A stretch of DNA of 64,000 nucleotides from Atopobiaceae bacterium (GCA_022483015.1 JAKVOB010000001.1:2212003-2276002), one strand, 5' to 3'. Counted from the first letter of the stretch, positions 8,991-18,257 are shown. A program made the numbers and translations. The notes: a model not told the origin generated them from the sequence alone.

Positions 8991-10502
8991 CTAGGCGTCC
9001 GTCACCGTGACGCTAGAGACTGCCGGGGCCTGATCGCCGCAGACGATAAATCCGATCTGCGACGTCGACGCCCCCGCGGTCAGCGTCGCGACATAGGACG
9101 CCGGCTTCACCGTGAGCGTCGAACCATCCACGGAGCAGTCGGCGCACCATCCGTCCGAGACCTCCACCGCGTCCTGGAAGGTCACGGCAATCCCCCAACC
9201 CGTGGCGTCGCCCCTGCCGTTGTTGGCCACCGTGAGGCTGTACTGCGCGTACTGCTTCCCGTCAGCCTCCCAGGTGCTGCCCGGCGTGAGCGTGGCCACG
9301 ACCGTCGAGTCATTGCCTGAGCTCGCCGAGCCTGCGACGACCGTGCCGCTACCTCCCGACGCGACCGCCGTCGAGGCGTCGCCCGCCCCACCGAGCCGCG
9401 CCTTGTACCACGTGCCCTCGGCCGACAGGTCGTCGTCACCCCACCCACCCGTGGCAGCACAGGTGGACTTGAGCAGGGCCGACGCCTCGTCCTTGTTCGA
9501 GAGGTTCCAGCAGACGTACCCCACGCCGCGCTCGTCGAGCAGGTCGAGCCAGGCGTTGGCCGAATCGCTGTCGATCGAGCCGTTGCCGCTCGCGTCGCAG
9601 ATGCCGAACTCGCTCACCAGGACCGGCGTGCCGGCATCGAGCGCCGCGGTGAGCTTGTCACGAACGGCCTGGCCATGCGTGGCAGCATAGAAGTGCAGCG
9701 TATAGACCACATTCGCATCGTCGACCGGATCGGATGCCACCGCATCGACGTCCTGGCACCAGGTGGGCGTCCCCACGGCCACGAGCGCGTCGGGCGCGTT
9801 GGCGCGCACGGAGGGCAGCACCGCCTCGGCATAGGCACGGACCTGCTCCCAGGTGGTCGAGCCGTTGGGCTCGTTGCAGATCTCATAGATGACGTTGTCC
9901 TGCCCCGCATAACGCGCCGACACCGTCGAGAAGAACTCCTTGGCAGCATCCTCGTTGGTGGTGGGGTCCGAGTCCGAGAGGGTGTGCCAGTCGATGATGA
10001 CGTACATGCCCGCGCGCGTGACGGCGTCGACCGCATCCTCGAGGGTCGTGAGCAGGTTCGCCTTGCCGGCGTCGTCCACCGTGCAGTAGCCGCCCGACTC
10101 CTCGGTGTAGAGCGCCAGGCGGATCGTGTTGGCACCCCAGTCGCGCCAGGTCGAGAAGGCCTCCTCGTTGGCATACTGCGGGAACCATGCCAGGCCATGC
10201 GTGCTCACGCCCTTGACCTGGAAGGTGTCGCCATGCTCGTCCTTGATGGAGGTGCCGTCCACGTGGAGGGCCCCGTGCTGCTGGACCGGAGTTGCGCCCG
10301 CGGCCGTGGCAGCCGCCGAGGTCGAGGAGGACTCGCTGGTCGCAGCCTCAGTGGTGGCCACCTCGGTGGTCGCCGCCTGCGTGTCAGCACCCTCGAAGGC
10401 GCACCCCGCGAGCGCCACGCCGAGGAATAGCAGCGTGAGGCCGCAGATGCATCGAGCCGCCCGCCGACCGAGGTGCCTCGCGAACCGCATGTTCCTCTCC
10501 AT
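8991..10502 (-). CDS. secreted lipoprotein GH5 endoglucanase with C-terminal carbohydrate-binding-like domain
   Basis: The 503-aa protein has a signal peptide ending in the lipobox ALAGC, then a Thr/Ser/Ala-rich linker. Residues about 75-375 are a glycoside hydrolase family 5 domain, with the acid/base Glu211 in YEICNEPNG, the nucleophile Glu298 in VSEFG, and RLALY and IIDWH strand ends. A second linker leads to a beta-rich domain (about 395-503) resembling CBM2-type modules, with WEADGKQYAQYSL and NNGRGDATGWGIAV. It probably cleaves beta-glucans at the cell surface. GGGGGAG lies 8 nt before the ATG at 10502. Confidence 0.9.
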   Translation of the reverse strand: MERNMRFARHLGRRAARCICGLTLLFLGVALAGCAFEGADTQAATTEVATTEAATSESSSTSAAATAAGATPVQQHGALHVDGTSIKDEHGDTFQVKGVSTHGLAWFPQYANEEAFSTWRDWGANTIRLALYTEESGGYCTVDDAGKANLLTTLEDAVDAVTRAGMYVIIDWHTLSDSDPTTNEDAAKEFFSTVSARYAGQDNVIYEICNEPNGSTTWEQVRAYAEAVLPSVRANAPDALVAVGTPTWCQDVDAVASDPVDDANVVYTLHFYAATHGQAVRDKLTAALDAGTPVLVSEFGICDASGNGSIDSDSANAWLDLLDERGVGYVCWNLSNKDEASALLKSTCAATGGWGDDDLSAEGTWYKARLGGAGDASTAVASGGSGTVVAGSASSGNDSTVVATLTPGSTWEADGKQYAQYSLTVANNGRGDATGWGIAVTFQDAVEVSDGWCADCSVDGSTLTVKPASYVATLTAGASTSQIGFIVCGDQAPAVSSVTVTDA

Positions 10503-10869
10503 GGTCGCATCTCCCCCAAGGTCAGGACGTCCCTTTGTCCCCCATGCTAGCCGAACCTGGACGCACCGCCGACGAAGGGTTGGGGGCTGAGGTCCCTCTC
10601 GTCTCGTACATCGCGTTCCTCGCCTGTATGCTCGAGGCGCTGCCATAGGAGAAGGACGCCGGGGCCAGGCGCGTGGAATCGTCCGAGGAACCGCCTCGTT
10701 GCCGCAGGCGCCCAGCGCCAGGCGGAGGGCCCGTGACCCGACCGCCTCACGGCCGTTGCCGTCGCGAAACCGAGGCACATCGTGCATGAAACATCCTGCG
10801 GGTACCGTCCTTGGGAAGGTCCTGCCGCCGTCGATGCCGCGGGGCCATGACTCGCAACGGGAGGTCGTC
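10503..10869. other. intergenic region between divergent genes
   Basis: This 367-bp region separates the GH5 gene (minus) from the cyclase gene (plus). Open frames crossing it are shadows of the flanking genes. I see no clear promoter hexamers, hairpins or repeats beyond the two ribosome sites at its ends. Confidence 0.4.
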
Positions 10870-11637
10870 ATGCAGAACAGGCAGCTCTGGGATGTGCTCC
10901 GCGGGCTCAAGAGCGAATGGTACGACTGGGTGGACCTCACGCACGAGCTGGGTCCGCAGACGCCGCACTGGCACGGCTTCGACCCCCTCAAGGCCGAGCT
11001 GCTCTACGACTATCGACCCGGCACCCCAGCCGACCAGCTCGCCCCCATGCGGTGCTGGAGCTACACGGTGGCCTCGCAGTACGGCACGCACGTGGACGTG
11101 CCGCTGCACTTCTTCGCCCACGGGGGCTCCATGACGGAGTTCACGCCCCAGGAGCTCGTGATGCCGCTGGTGGTGGTCGACCTCTCCGCCACCTGCGCCG
11201 CCGACCCCGAGTACCTCCTCACGGTAGACGACCTCGAGGAATGGGAGTTCGAGCACGGCGTCATCCCGCGGGGCGCCTTCGTGGCGTTCCGCTCCGACTG
11301 GTCCAAGAAGCCCGACCCCGACAACCCTGACGCGAAGGGAAGGCCCCGCTACCCCGGCTGGGACGTCGACGCGATCCGATGGCTCGTGGACAGACGTGAC
11401 ATCGCGGCCATCGGCCACGAGACCGCCGACACGGACCCCTCGTTCGTGACCTCGCGGCAGAACGAGTATCCCTACCCCGCCGAACGCTACCTCCTCTCGC
11501 GCGACCGCTTCCAGGTGGAGCTCATGGCGAACCTCGACAAGGTCCCGTCGGTGGGCTCGATTATCATGTGTGCGTTCCCGAAGCTCGAGCGGGGCACGGG
11601 ATTCAGCGCCCGCTGCCTTGCCATCTGCCCCAGATGA
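10870..11637 (+). CDS. cyclase family protein (kynurenine formamidase-like hydrolase)
   Basis: The 255-aa protein matches the metal-dependent cyclase/KynB-like hydrolase family. The main evidence is the signature SQYGTHVDVPLHF (HxDxPxH type) around residue 75, DLTHEL near the N-terminus, and IGHETADTDPS, with likely metal ligands in the HVDVPLH segment. Such enzymes hydrolyse N-formylkynurenine or related amides and esters; no tryptophan-degradation genes are nearby, so the substrate is unknown. GGGAGG precedes the ATG at 10870. The next gene starts 10 bp downstream, so both are probably co-transcribed. Confidence 0.85.
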   Translation: MQNRQLWDVLRGLKSEWYDWVDLTHELGPQTPHWHGFDPLKAELLYDYRPGTPADQLAPMRCWSYTVASQYGTHVDVPLHFFAHGGSMTEFTPQELVMPLVVVDLSATCAADPEYLLTVDDLEEWEFEHGVIPRGAFVAFRSDWSKKPDPDNPDAKGRPRYPGWDVDAIRWLVDRRDIAAIGHETADTDPSFVTSRQNEYPYPAERYLLSRDRFQVELMANLDKVPSVGSIIMCAFPKLERGTGFSARCLAICPR

Positions 11638-11647
11638 GGAGAGGCGC

Positions 11648-12559
11648 ATGACCATCCGGAGGGTCGCGATCGTAGGCAAGGGCGCGTTGGGGCTCCTCTT
11701 CGGGAGCCAGCTCGAACGCGAGCTCGGCGCGCTGGGGATGTGCTTCGTGATGGACGGCCCCCGCTACGAGCGCAAGGCCGGAAGCCCTGTCATGGTGAAC
11801 GGGCGGAGAAGGACCTTCCGGGACGTGCGGCCCAGCGAGGCCGGCGTGCAGAACCTCGTCATCGTGGCCGTGAAGTCAGGCGGGCTCGACGGCGCCCTCG
11901 ACCTGATGGTGCCGTTGGTAGGGCCAGACACCTGCATCGTGTCGCTGCTCAACGGAATCTCGAGCGAGGAGCGCATCGCCGAGCGCTACGGCTGGAAGCA
12001 CACCCTCGTCTGCGTGGCGCAGGGCATGGATGCCGTGCGAGACGAACGCGGCCTCACGTATCACCATCCGGGCGAGCTCGTCATCGGCACGGGGCCAGGG
12101 ACGGACCCAGGAGCCCTGGCAGCCGTGGATGCGCTGCTCAGGCGCGCAGACATCGCGCACACGGTCTCGCCCGACATACAGCACGCGCTCTGGAGGAAGT
12201 ACATGCTCAACGTGGGCGTGAACCAGACCTGCGCCGTCATGGGCGGGACCTACGGCTCCGTGAGCGCGCCGGGCAGGCAGAACCGTACCTTCGTGGCGGC
12301 CATGCGCGAGGTCGTGGCCGTGGCGCGGGCGGAGGGCATCGACCTCGACGAGGGCGACCTCACCTCCATGGCGAGGCTCGTGGCATCGCTCGCACCCGAC
12401 GGCATGCCGTCGATGGCACAGGACCGCCTGGCCAGGAGGCCCTCCGAGGTCGAGGAGTTCTCGGGGGCGCTCATCCCCAGGGCGGCACGCCACAAGATCC
12501 TGGTCCCCGCCTGCCAGTGGCTCTACGACGAGATGCACCGCATCGAGGCGGCGTACTGA
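11648..12559 (+). CDS. ketopantoate reductase family protein (ApbA/PanE)
   Basis: The 303-aa protein has an N-terminal Rossmann motif VAIVGKGALGLLFGSQL for NADPH and the central VKSGGLDGAL. Its C-terminal helical domain has ALWRKYMLNVGVNQTCA, the family's Lys/Asn catalytic region, and a Glu-rich end with VEEFSGALI. 2-dehydropantoate 2-reductase makes pantoate for coenzyme A, but many paralogues act on other 2-oxo acids, and pairing with a cyclase-family hydrolase suggests this may be one. The start is the ATG at 11648 after GAGGAGAGG. Confidence 0.85.
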   Translation: MTIRRVAIVGKGALGLLFGSQLERELGALGMCFVMDGPRYERKAGSPVMVNGRRRTFRDVRPSEAGVQNLVIVAVKSGGLDGALDLMVPLVGPDTCIVSLLNGISSEERIAERYGWKHTLVCVAQGMDAVRDERGLTYHHPGELVIGTGPGTDPGALAAVDALLRRADIAHTVSPDIQHALWRKYMLNVGVNQTCAVMGGTYGSVSAPGRQNRTFVAAMREVVAVARAEGIDLDEGDLTSMARLVASLAPDGMPSMAQDRLARRPSEVEEFSGALIPRAARHKILVPACQWLYDEMHRIEAAY

Positions 12560-13043
12560 GGGACCGGGTTCGACCTACGGCGACCAACAGGACCCCCGCC
12601 CCACAGATGAGGCGCCGAGCCTCCATCACATCACCTGTCACCACGTAGAGAGCCATGCAGTCGCCGACCGCGAACCGATGGTGCGGATGCGGGCGCTCCC
12701 GCATGGAGCGATAGACGGCTGTCGCCGTAGGGTTCTTGAGACGCTCGAGGATACCGCGCCCTCGACGGTCGAGGATCGCCCTGCAGCCTCGGACTCCTGG
12801 AGCACGTCGGCCACGGCCTGCCGCTCGCAGGCCCAAGCCCGCCCCGCCCCGCCTCACCCTGCTGCGTTACCTCGTCGCAACCATCGCGTCACGTTCCCGC
12901 ATCGCGCGCGTCACGCCACGTTTCCCGACGTGCAAGTTCGCCGTAGCACACGCTCCGTACCGTGGTAACCGACACATCGCCCTGTGTTCTTCTCGCCGAA
13001 GCTTTGGAGAAACGCATCGCGCACCTGCGAGCAGGAGGTAGCC
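12560..13043. other. intergenic region upstream of amtB
   Basis: This 484-bp stretch holds no recognised gene. A minus-strand frame of 128 codons crosses it, but its product is Arg/Gly-rich with shadow-like composition. The right half carries the GlnR-box-like array at 12866-12903, an ACACA/TGTGT inverted repeat around 12969-12984, and the strong amtB ribosome site. Confidence 0.5.
12866..12903 (+). promoter_or_regulatory. candidate GlnR-type operator upstream of amtB-glnK
   Basis: Four 5-nt boxes occur at exact 6-nt intervals: GTTAC (12866), GCAAC (12877), GTCAC (12888) and GCATC (12899). This matches the GTnAC-N6-GnAAC-N6-GTnAC-N6-GnAAC layout of GlnR boxes upstream of amtB in Streptomyces; the fourth box is degenerate. 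It lies 140-178 bp upstream of the amtB start. No glnR gene is in the window, so the regulator is inferred. Confidence 0.5.
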
Positions 13044-14291
13044 ATGGGATCGATCGACACCGGAGACACCGCGTTCATCCTGGTGAGCACGTTCCTCGTG
13101 TTCATCATGACGCTGGGGATCGCCTTCTTCTACGGCGGCATGGTGCGCCGCCGTAACGTGCTCAACACGATGATGATGGACGTCGCCGTGGCAGGCGTGG
13201 CCAGCATCGTCTGGGTCGTCTGCGGCTACTCGATCGCCTTCGGCGACGGCGCGGGCACCCTCGTGGGGTCGCTCGAGAAGGTCCTTCTCAACGGCGTCAC
13301 GCCCAGCTCCGTGCACGGCACCATCCCCGAGCTCGTGTTCGCCGCCTACCAAGGCATGTTCGCGCTCATCACCGTGGCCATCATCTCGGGCGCGGTGGCC
13401 GAGCGCATGCGCTTCTCGCGGTTCCTGGCCTTCGTGGTGGCATGGCTGCTCGTGGTCTACGCTCCGCTCGCCCACATGGTCTGGGGCGGCGGCTTCATCG
13501 ACACCGCCATCGGCTCGCTCGACTTCGCCGGCGGCGACGTGGTGCACATCTCGAGCGGCGTCTCGGGCCTGGTGCTCGCCATCATGGTGGGCGGACGCAA
13601 GGGCTACGGACATCTCAGCTACCACCCGCACAACATCCCGTTCGTGCTGCTGGGGACCATCTTCCTGTGGCTCGGCTGGTTCGGCTTCAACGCGGGCTCG
13701 GCGCTCGCGGCCAACGGGACGGCCGGCCTGGCCGCGCTCACCACCAACACCAGCGCCGCCACCGGCATGCTCACCTGGATGCTCCTCGAGCGCATCACCA
13801 CCGGCAAGACCACGCTGCTGGGTGCCTGCTCGGGTGCCGTCGCGGGCCTCGTGGCCATCACCCCCGGCGCCGGCTACGTCGAGGTGGGGTCGGCCATCCT
13901 CATCGGCGCCATCGTGACCTGCTGCTGCTTCTTCGCCTGCTCAAAGCTGAAGCCCCGTCTGGGCTATGACGACGCCCTCGACGCCTTTGGCGTGCATGGT
14001 CTGGGCGGCATCGTGGGCACGCTGCTCACGGGCGTCTTCTGCACGCTGGCCGCCAACCCCGACGGCGCCAACGGCCTCATCTGCGGCGACCCCACGCAAC
14101 TCCTGCGCCAGGCTGCCTCGGTGCTCTTCGTCATCGTGTGGGCCGGAGGCGCCACCTTCGTGATCGCCAAGGTCCTGCAGCTCGTGGGCGGTCCGCTGCG
14201 CGTGGACGAGAAGGCAGAGGCCAAGGGCCTCGACAAGAGCGAGCACGGCGAGACCGCCTATCCGGCCTTCAACGGCATGGACCTCAACTAG
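13044..14291 (+). CDS. amtB: ammonium transporter Amt
   Basis: The 415-aa protein is an Amt/MEP channel with eleven hydrophobic segments. Hallmarks are FYGGMVRRRNVLNTMMM near the N-terminus, the periplasmic AHMVWGGG, DFAGGDVVHISSG (first pore histidine) and DALDAFGVHGLGGIVGTLLTG (second pore histidine). It conducts ammonia across the inner membrane and is normally gated by the PII protein encoded next to it. GGAGG lies 7 nt before the ATG at 13044. It is followed by glnK after 72 bp. Confidence 0.96.
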   Translation: MGSIDTGDTAFILVSTFLVFIMTLGIAFFYGGMVRRRNVLNTMMMDVAVAGVASIVWVVCGYSIAFGDGAGTLVGSLEKVLLNGVTPSSVHGTIPELVFAAYQGMFALITVAIISGAVAERMRFSRFLAFVVAWLLVVYAPLAHMVWGGGFIDTAIGSLDFAGGDVVHISSGVSGLVLAIMVGGRKGYGHLSYHPHNIPFVLLGTIFLWLGWFGFNAGSALAANGTAGLAALTTNTSAATGMLTWMLLERITTGKTTLLGACSGAVAGLVAITPGAGYVEVGSAILIGAIVTCCCFFACSKLKPRLGYDDALDAFGVHGLGGIVGTLLTGVFCTLAANPDGANGLICGDPTQLLRQAASVLFVIVWAGGATFVIAKVLQLVGGPLRVDEKAEAKGLDKSEHGETAYPAFNGMDLN

Positions 14292-14363
14292 CGCGTGCGG
14301 CCGGCGCGCGGGAGTCGGCGCATGGCCGACGCCACATCAGGAAGCAGACATCAGGAGGCTGGC

Positions 14364-14711
14364 ATGAAGAAGATCGAGGCGATCGTGCGCTGGGAGGTCA
14401 TCGAGGACGTCAAGGACGCCCTCTTTGCCGCAGAGGTGCGCGGCATGACGATATCCGAGGTACAAGGCGTCGGCAACCAGCATGGCATGACGGAGTACAT
14501 CCGCGGCGCCGAGGTGCTCGTGCAGATGCGGCAGAAGTGCAAGGTCGAGATCGTCTGCGACGAGAGCCGCGTCGACACGATCGTGGGCATCATCTGCGAT
14601 GCCGCCCGCACCCAGCCCGACGGCGCGGTGGGCGACGGGAAGGTCTTCGTGCTCCCGGTCGACGAGGTCGTGCGCATCCGCACCGGGGACCGCGGCAGCA
14701 AGGCGATCTGA
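14364..14711 (+). CDS. glnK: PII nitrogen regulatory protein GlnK
   Basis: This 115-aa protein has the PII fold: MKKIEAIVRWEVIEDVKDAL at the start, a T-loop segment with GMTEYIRGAEVLVQ, KVEIVC, and the B/C-loop region DGKVFVLPVDEVVRIRTGDRG. PII senses ATP/ADP and 2-oxoglutarate and blocks AmtB with its T-loop. The position equivalent to the uridylylated Tyr51 is Val51, so the usual covalent control cannot operate there. GGAGG precedes the ATG. The pairing with amtB is the classic arrangement. Confidence 0.95.
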   Translation: MKKIEAIVRWEVIEDVKDALFAAEVRGMTISEVQGVGNQHGMTEYIRGAEVLVQMRQKCKVEIVCDESRVDTIVGIICDAARTQPDGAVGDGKVFVLPVDEVVRIRTGDRGSKAI

Positions 14712-14758
14712 CGGCGAGAGGTTCCTCTCGGCAGGCACTTCCCACCGAGGCGCACATC

Positions 14759-14814
14759 GAGGTAGCGGGTTCGGCACCTTCTGACCCCCAGAAAGGTGCC
14801 GAACCCGCTACCTC
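14759..14814. repeat. 56-bp palindromic intergenic repeat, copy 2
   Basis: This is a perfect 22-nt inverted repeat (14759-14780 with 14793-14814) in which the inner arm reads GCGGGTTCGGC instead of GCGCCTTCGGC of copy 1, with matching changes on the other arm. It lies between glnK and the helicase gene. A short CGAGAGG-TT-CCTCTCG hairpin stands just before it at 14715-14730. Confidence 0.9.
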
Positions 14815-14926
14815 GACGCAAGAGGATGGCCTCGCGCCGGCCGGTCGTCCTCGCGGCATCCTCTACAGTGGTGGGGCACGGGACCCGCATGGGCCCATGC
14901 CAGCCACCACGCAAAGGACCGCACGC

Positions 14927-17587
14927 ATGCCAGACGAGAAGAACGACCCCTCCAACACCGCAGCCACCTCCGGCCCGTCCGCCGACGGCGACCCTATCGC
15001 GGCAGCCGCCACCGCCACCCTGGGCGCCCTCGTCCCCGACCTGTGGTACGACGCCGAGGCCTGGCCCGACTACGAGCCCGAGCCGGCGCTCTCGGCAGAC
15101 GAGGCCCTCGAGCGCTTCCTCGGCTGGGTCGACTCGCGTGGCATCCAGCCCTGGTCCCACCAGGAGGAGGCCCTCATGGACCTCATGGTCGGCGACCACG
15201 TCATCCTGGGCACGCCCACCGGAAGCGGCAAGTCGCTGGTGGCGCTGGGCCTGCTCTTCATGTCTGCCTGCCAGCATAGGCGCTCGTACTACACCGCCCC
15301 CATCAAGGCCCTCGTGAGCGAGAAGTTCTTCGAGCTCGTGGACGTGCTCGGCCCCGACATGGTCGGCATGATAACCGGCGACACCCACATCAACACGGAC
15401 GCTCCCGTGATCTGCTGCACCGAGGAGATCCTGGCCAACCAGGCGCTGCGCGAGGGTGCCGACGCCGACGTGGCCGCCGTGGCCATGGACGAGTTCCACT
15501 ACTTCGGCGACGCTCAGCGCGGCTGGGCCTGGCAGGTCCCGCTCATCACCCTTCCCCACACGCAGTTCCTGCTCATGAGCGCCACCCTGGGTGACGTCGG
15601 CCAGGTCAAGGACCTGCTCGACAAGAACACGGATGCCGACGTCGACCTCGTGCTCGACGCGCCGCGCCCGGTACCCCTCAGCTTCGAGTACGTCGACACG
15701 CCGCTCGAGGCCACCGTCGAGCTCGCCCTCCGCAAGCAGGAGGCCCCCCTCTACCTGGTGCACTTCTCGCAGGATGCGGCACTCGCCACCGCCCAGTCGC
15801 TCGCCAACTTCGGCATCGCCACCAAGGAGCAGCGCGGTGCCATCAAGGAGGCCATGGAGGGAACCCGCTTCACCACGGCCTTCGGCAAGACCCTGCGCCG
15901 CCTCCTCACCTGCGGCGTCGGCGTCCACCACGCGGGGATGCTCCCCCGCTACCGCCTGCTCGTGGAGAAGCTCGCCCAGGCAGGCCTGCTCCCCGTCATC
16001 TGCGGCACCGACACGCTGGGCGTGGGCATCAACGTGCCCATCCACACCGTGGTGCTCACCGCGCTCGTGAAGTACGACGGCCACCGGATGCGCCGCCTGC
16101 GCTCGCGCGAGTTCCACCAGATCGCCGGTCGTGCCGGTCGTGCCGGCTTCGACACCGAGGGCCTGGTGCTGGTTGAGGCCCCCGAGCACGAGATCGAGAA
16201 CGCCCGCATGCTCGCCAAGGCGGGCGACGACCCCAAGAAGCAGCGCAAGGTCCACCGCAAGAAGGCCCCCGAGGGCCATGTCACCTGGAACAGGCAGGGC
16301 TTCGAGCACCTGGTGGGCTCGGCGCCCGAGACCCTGGTGCCGCGCCTGCGCATCACCCACTCCATGGTGCTCGCCGAGGTCGAGCAGGGAGGCGACGCGC
16401 GCGCCCGCGTGATGGACCTCATCGAGGCCTCCGCCCAGACCGCGCCCGAGAAGGTCGCGCTCGCCACACGCACCGACGAGATCCTGGCGACCCTCATCGA
16501 CGCCGACGTCATCGAGCGCCGCGAGGCCGGCGACGGCACCACCACCTACGAGACCCACGTGGACCTGCCCGACGACTTCGCCCTCGACCAGCCCCTCTCG
16601 CCGTTCCTGCTGGCAGCGCTGGAGCTTCTGGACCCCGAGAGCGAGACGTACGCGCTCGACGTCATCTCGATGGTGGAGGCCACGCTCGAGGACCCCCACC
16701 AGGTGCTGCGCGCCCAGGAGCGTGCCGCCCGCGACCGCGCGATGAGCGCCATGAAGGCCGACGGCGTGGAGTATGACGAGCGCATGGAACGAATCGCCGA
16801 GGTCACCTACCCCAAGCCGCTCGAGGAGCTGCTCGAGCCCGCCTTCGAGCGCTACTGCGCCGAGGTGCCCTGGGCCGCCGACTACGTGCTCGCGCCCAAG
16901 TCCGTGGTCCGCGAGATGGTCGAGACCGCGTCCGACTTCAAGGGCTACATCGCGCGCTACGGCATCGCGAAGTCGGAAGGGACGCTGCTGCGCTACCTCT
17001 CGGACGCATACCGCGCGCTCGACCGCACCGTGCCTGCCGAGAAGGTCGACAACCGGCTGGCGGACATCATCTCCTGGCTGGGCCTCATCGTGCGCACCAT
17101 CGACTCGAGCCTCGTTGACGAGTGGGAGGCGGCCGGCGCCGAGAGCGAGGAGGGCGTCTCGGTGGCGGCCCCCGACGCGGCCGACGAGGTGGTCCACGAC
17201 CGCCGGGGCCTGCGCGTGCTGGTGCACAACGCCCTGCTGTGGCGCGTGCGCCTGGCGAGCCTGGGCTACACCGACAAGCTGGGCGAGGCCGACGGGGCAT
17301 GGGGCTTCGGGAGCCGTGCCTGGTCGGGGGCCCTCGACGGCTTCCATGCCGAGCACGACGAGCTGGTCTTCGACGCAGACGCCCGGTCCTGGGAGTTCTT
17401 CTCGGCAGACGAGTCGGACGAGAGGGGCGCGCACCTCTGGCACGTCCGCCAGATGTTCAACGACTCCGACGCCGCGCGCGACTTCGGCATCGCGGCCGAC
17501 GTGGACCTCGACGCCTCGCAGGACGAGGGCGAGGCCATCTTCGAGAACTACCGCGTGGGCACGATCGAGGAGCTCACGGAGCCGTAG
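14927..17587 (+). CDS. DEAD/DEAH-box helicase with DUF3516-type C-terminal region
   Basis: The 886-aa protein is a superfamily 2 helicase. Motif I is GTPTGSGKS at about residue 95, motif II is DEFH (AVAMDEFHYFGD), motif III is LMSATLG, and motif VI is QIAGRAGRAGFDTEGLV. After the two RecA domains (to about residue 430), an approximately 450-residue C-terminal part matches the actinobacterial helicase type annotated with DUF3516. It probably unwinds RNA or DNA in housekeeping metabolism; the substrate is unknown. AAAGGA precedes the ATG at 14927; an ATG at 14897 is an alternative. The end overlaps the convergent TetR gene by 14 bp. Confidence 0.92.
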   Translation: MPDEKNDPSNTAATSGPSADGDPIAAAATATLGALVPDLWYDAEAWPDYEPEPALSADEALERFLGWVDSRGIQPWSHQEEALMDLMVGDHVILGTPTGSGKSLVALGLLFMSACQHRRSYYTAPIKALVSEKFFELVDVLGPDMVGMITGDTHINTDAPVICCTEEILANQALREGADADVAAVAMDEFHYFGDAQRGWAWQVPLITLPHTQFLLMSATLGDVGQVKDLLDKNTDADVDLVLDAPRPVPLSFEYVDTPLEATVELALRKQEAPLYLVHFSQDAALATAQSLANFGIATKEQRGAIKEAMEGTRFTTAFGKTLRRLLTCGVGVHHAGMLPRYRLLVEKLAQAGLLPVICGTDTLGVGINVPIHTVVLTALVKYDGHRMRRLRSREFHQIAGRAGRAGFDTEGLVLVEAPEHEIENARMLAKAGDDPKKQRKVHRKKAPEGHVTWNRQGFEHLVGSAPETLVPRLRITHSMVLAEVEQGGDARARVMDLIEASAQTAPEKVALATRTDEILATLIDADVIERREAGDGTTTYETHVDLPDDFALDQPLSPFLLAALELLDPESETYALDVISMVEATLEDPHQVLRAQERAARDRAMSAMKADGVEYDERMERIAEVTYPKPLEELLEPAFERYCAEVPWAADYVLAPKSVVREMVETASDFKGYIARYGIAKSEGTLLRYLSDAYRALDRTVPAEKVDNRLADIISWLGLIVRTIDSSLVDEWEAAGAESEEGVSVAAPDAADEVVHDRRGLRVLVHNALLWRVRLASLGYTDKLGEADGAWGFGSRAWSGALDGFHAEHDELVFDADARSWEFFSADESDERGAHLWHVRQMFNDSDAARDFGIAADVDLDASQDEGEAIFENYRVGTIEELTEP

Positions 17588-18185
17588 GGCCCTGACCCGG
17601 CACCAGCGCGCCCGTCAGCCCGGCGAGCCGCCGCAGCAGCTCGCCATCGATCGCACCAGTGAGGGCCCCGTTGTAGTGGCAGACGAAGGCGCCCGAGACG
17701 AGCACCATCATCGCCTCGGCCTCCTTGGCCCCGACCCCCTCGCCCAACGAGTCGCGAAGGCATCGCTCCATGGTCTTGCGCCACCCGACGAACTCCGCAG
17801 AGACGACCTCGTGCACGCGCGTGTCGTAGTGAGCCAGGACGTAGGTCTGCACGGTCGCGTCAGGCCGATGCTCCTTCGGGTCCCCCACCATCACATACCG
17901 CATGAAGTCGTCAAGGTAGTCGAGGTCGGAGGCATAGTCCGCCCGTTCATGGGCCATGAACCACGCCTTGCAGTGCTCGGTCATGTACCCCTGCACGTAG
18001 CGGCAGTAGGCCAGCACGATCTCGTCCTTCGACCCGAAGTAGTTGAGCAGCTTGGGGTGTGACATCCCCGCCACGGCCGCGATGTCACGGAGCGTGACCT
18101 CGTTCATGGGCCTGTCGTGCAGACAGGCCTCGAAGGCATCGAGGATCTGCCCACGGACCTGCTCCTTGTCAACGATCAGTGGCAT
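17574..18185 (-). CDS. TetR family transcriptional regulator
   Basis: The 203-aa protein has an N-terminal HTH typical of TetR: VTLRDIAAVAGMSHPKLLNYFGSKDEIV at about residues 30-57, here named by its ends only. A helical ligand-binding domain follows. Its start lies close to two CCAATTGG palindromes in the divergent promoter region (18202-18235). It is divergent from the membrane protein/P1B-ATPase operon, so it probably represses that operon and itself. GGAGGGAG lies 11 nt before the ATG. Confidence 0.9.
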   Translation of the reverse strand: MPLIVDKEQVRGQILDAFEACLHDRPMNEVTLRDIAAVAGMSHPKLLNYFGSKDEIVLAYCRYVQGYMTEHCKAWFMAHERADYASDLDYLDDFMRYVMVGDPKEHRPDATVQTYVLAHYDTRVHEVVSAEFVGWRKTMERCLRDSLGEGVGAKEAEAMMVLVSGAFVCHYNGALTGAIDGELLRRLAGLTGALVPGQGPTAP

Positions 18186-18201
18186 GGGTTGGCCACTCCC
18201 T

Positions 18202-18235
18202 CCCAATTGGGTAGAATCTTTCCTGACCAATTGGT
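18202..18235. promoter_or_regulatory. paired palindromic operators in divergent TetR promoter region
   Basis: CCCAATTGGG (18202-18211) and ACCAATTGGT (18226-18235) are perfect palindromes sharing the core CCAATTGG, with centres 24 bp apart. They lie between the divergent TetR and membrane-protein genes, the usual position for TetR operators. Hexamers for the two promoters are not clear. Confidence 0.6.
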
Positions 18236-18257
18236 AAATATAAACGAGGTGGGCATC

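Noticed and set aside
12555..12585. tRNA-like GGGTTCGACC stretch
   Set aside because: No matching acceptor, D or anticodon arms can be drawn around it.
12471..12857. 128-codon minus-strand frame upstream of amtB
   Set aside because: Arg/Gly-rich, overlaps the end of the reductase gene, has no ribosome site and no recognisable motif.
14351..17443. 1030-codon open frame antisense to the helicase gene
   Set aside because: It is a high-GC shadow frame with His/Gly/Val-rich composition and no recognisable domain; the plus strand has clear helicase motifs.
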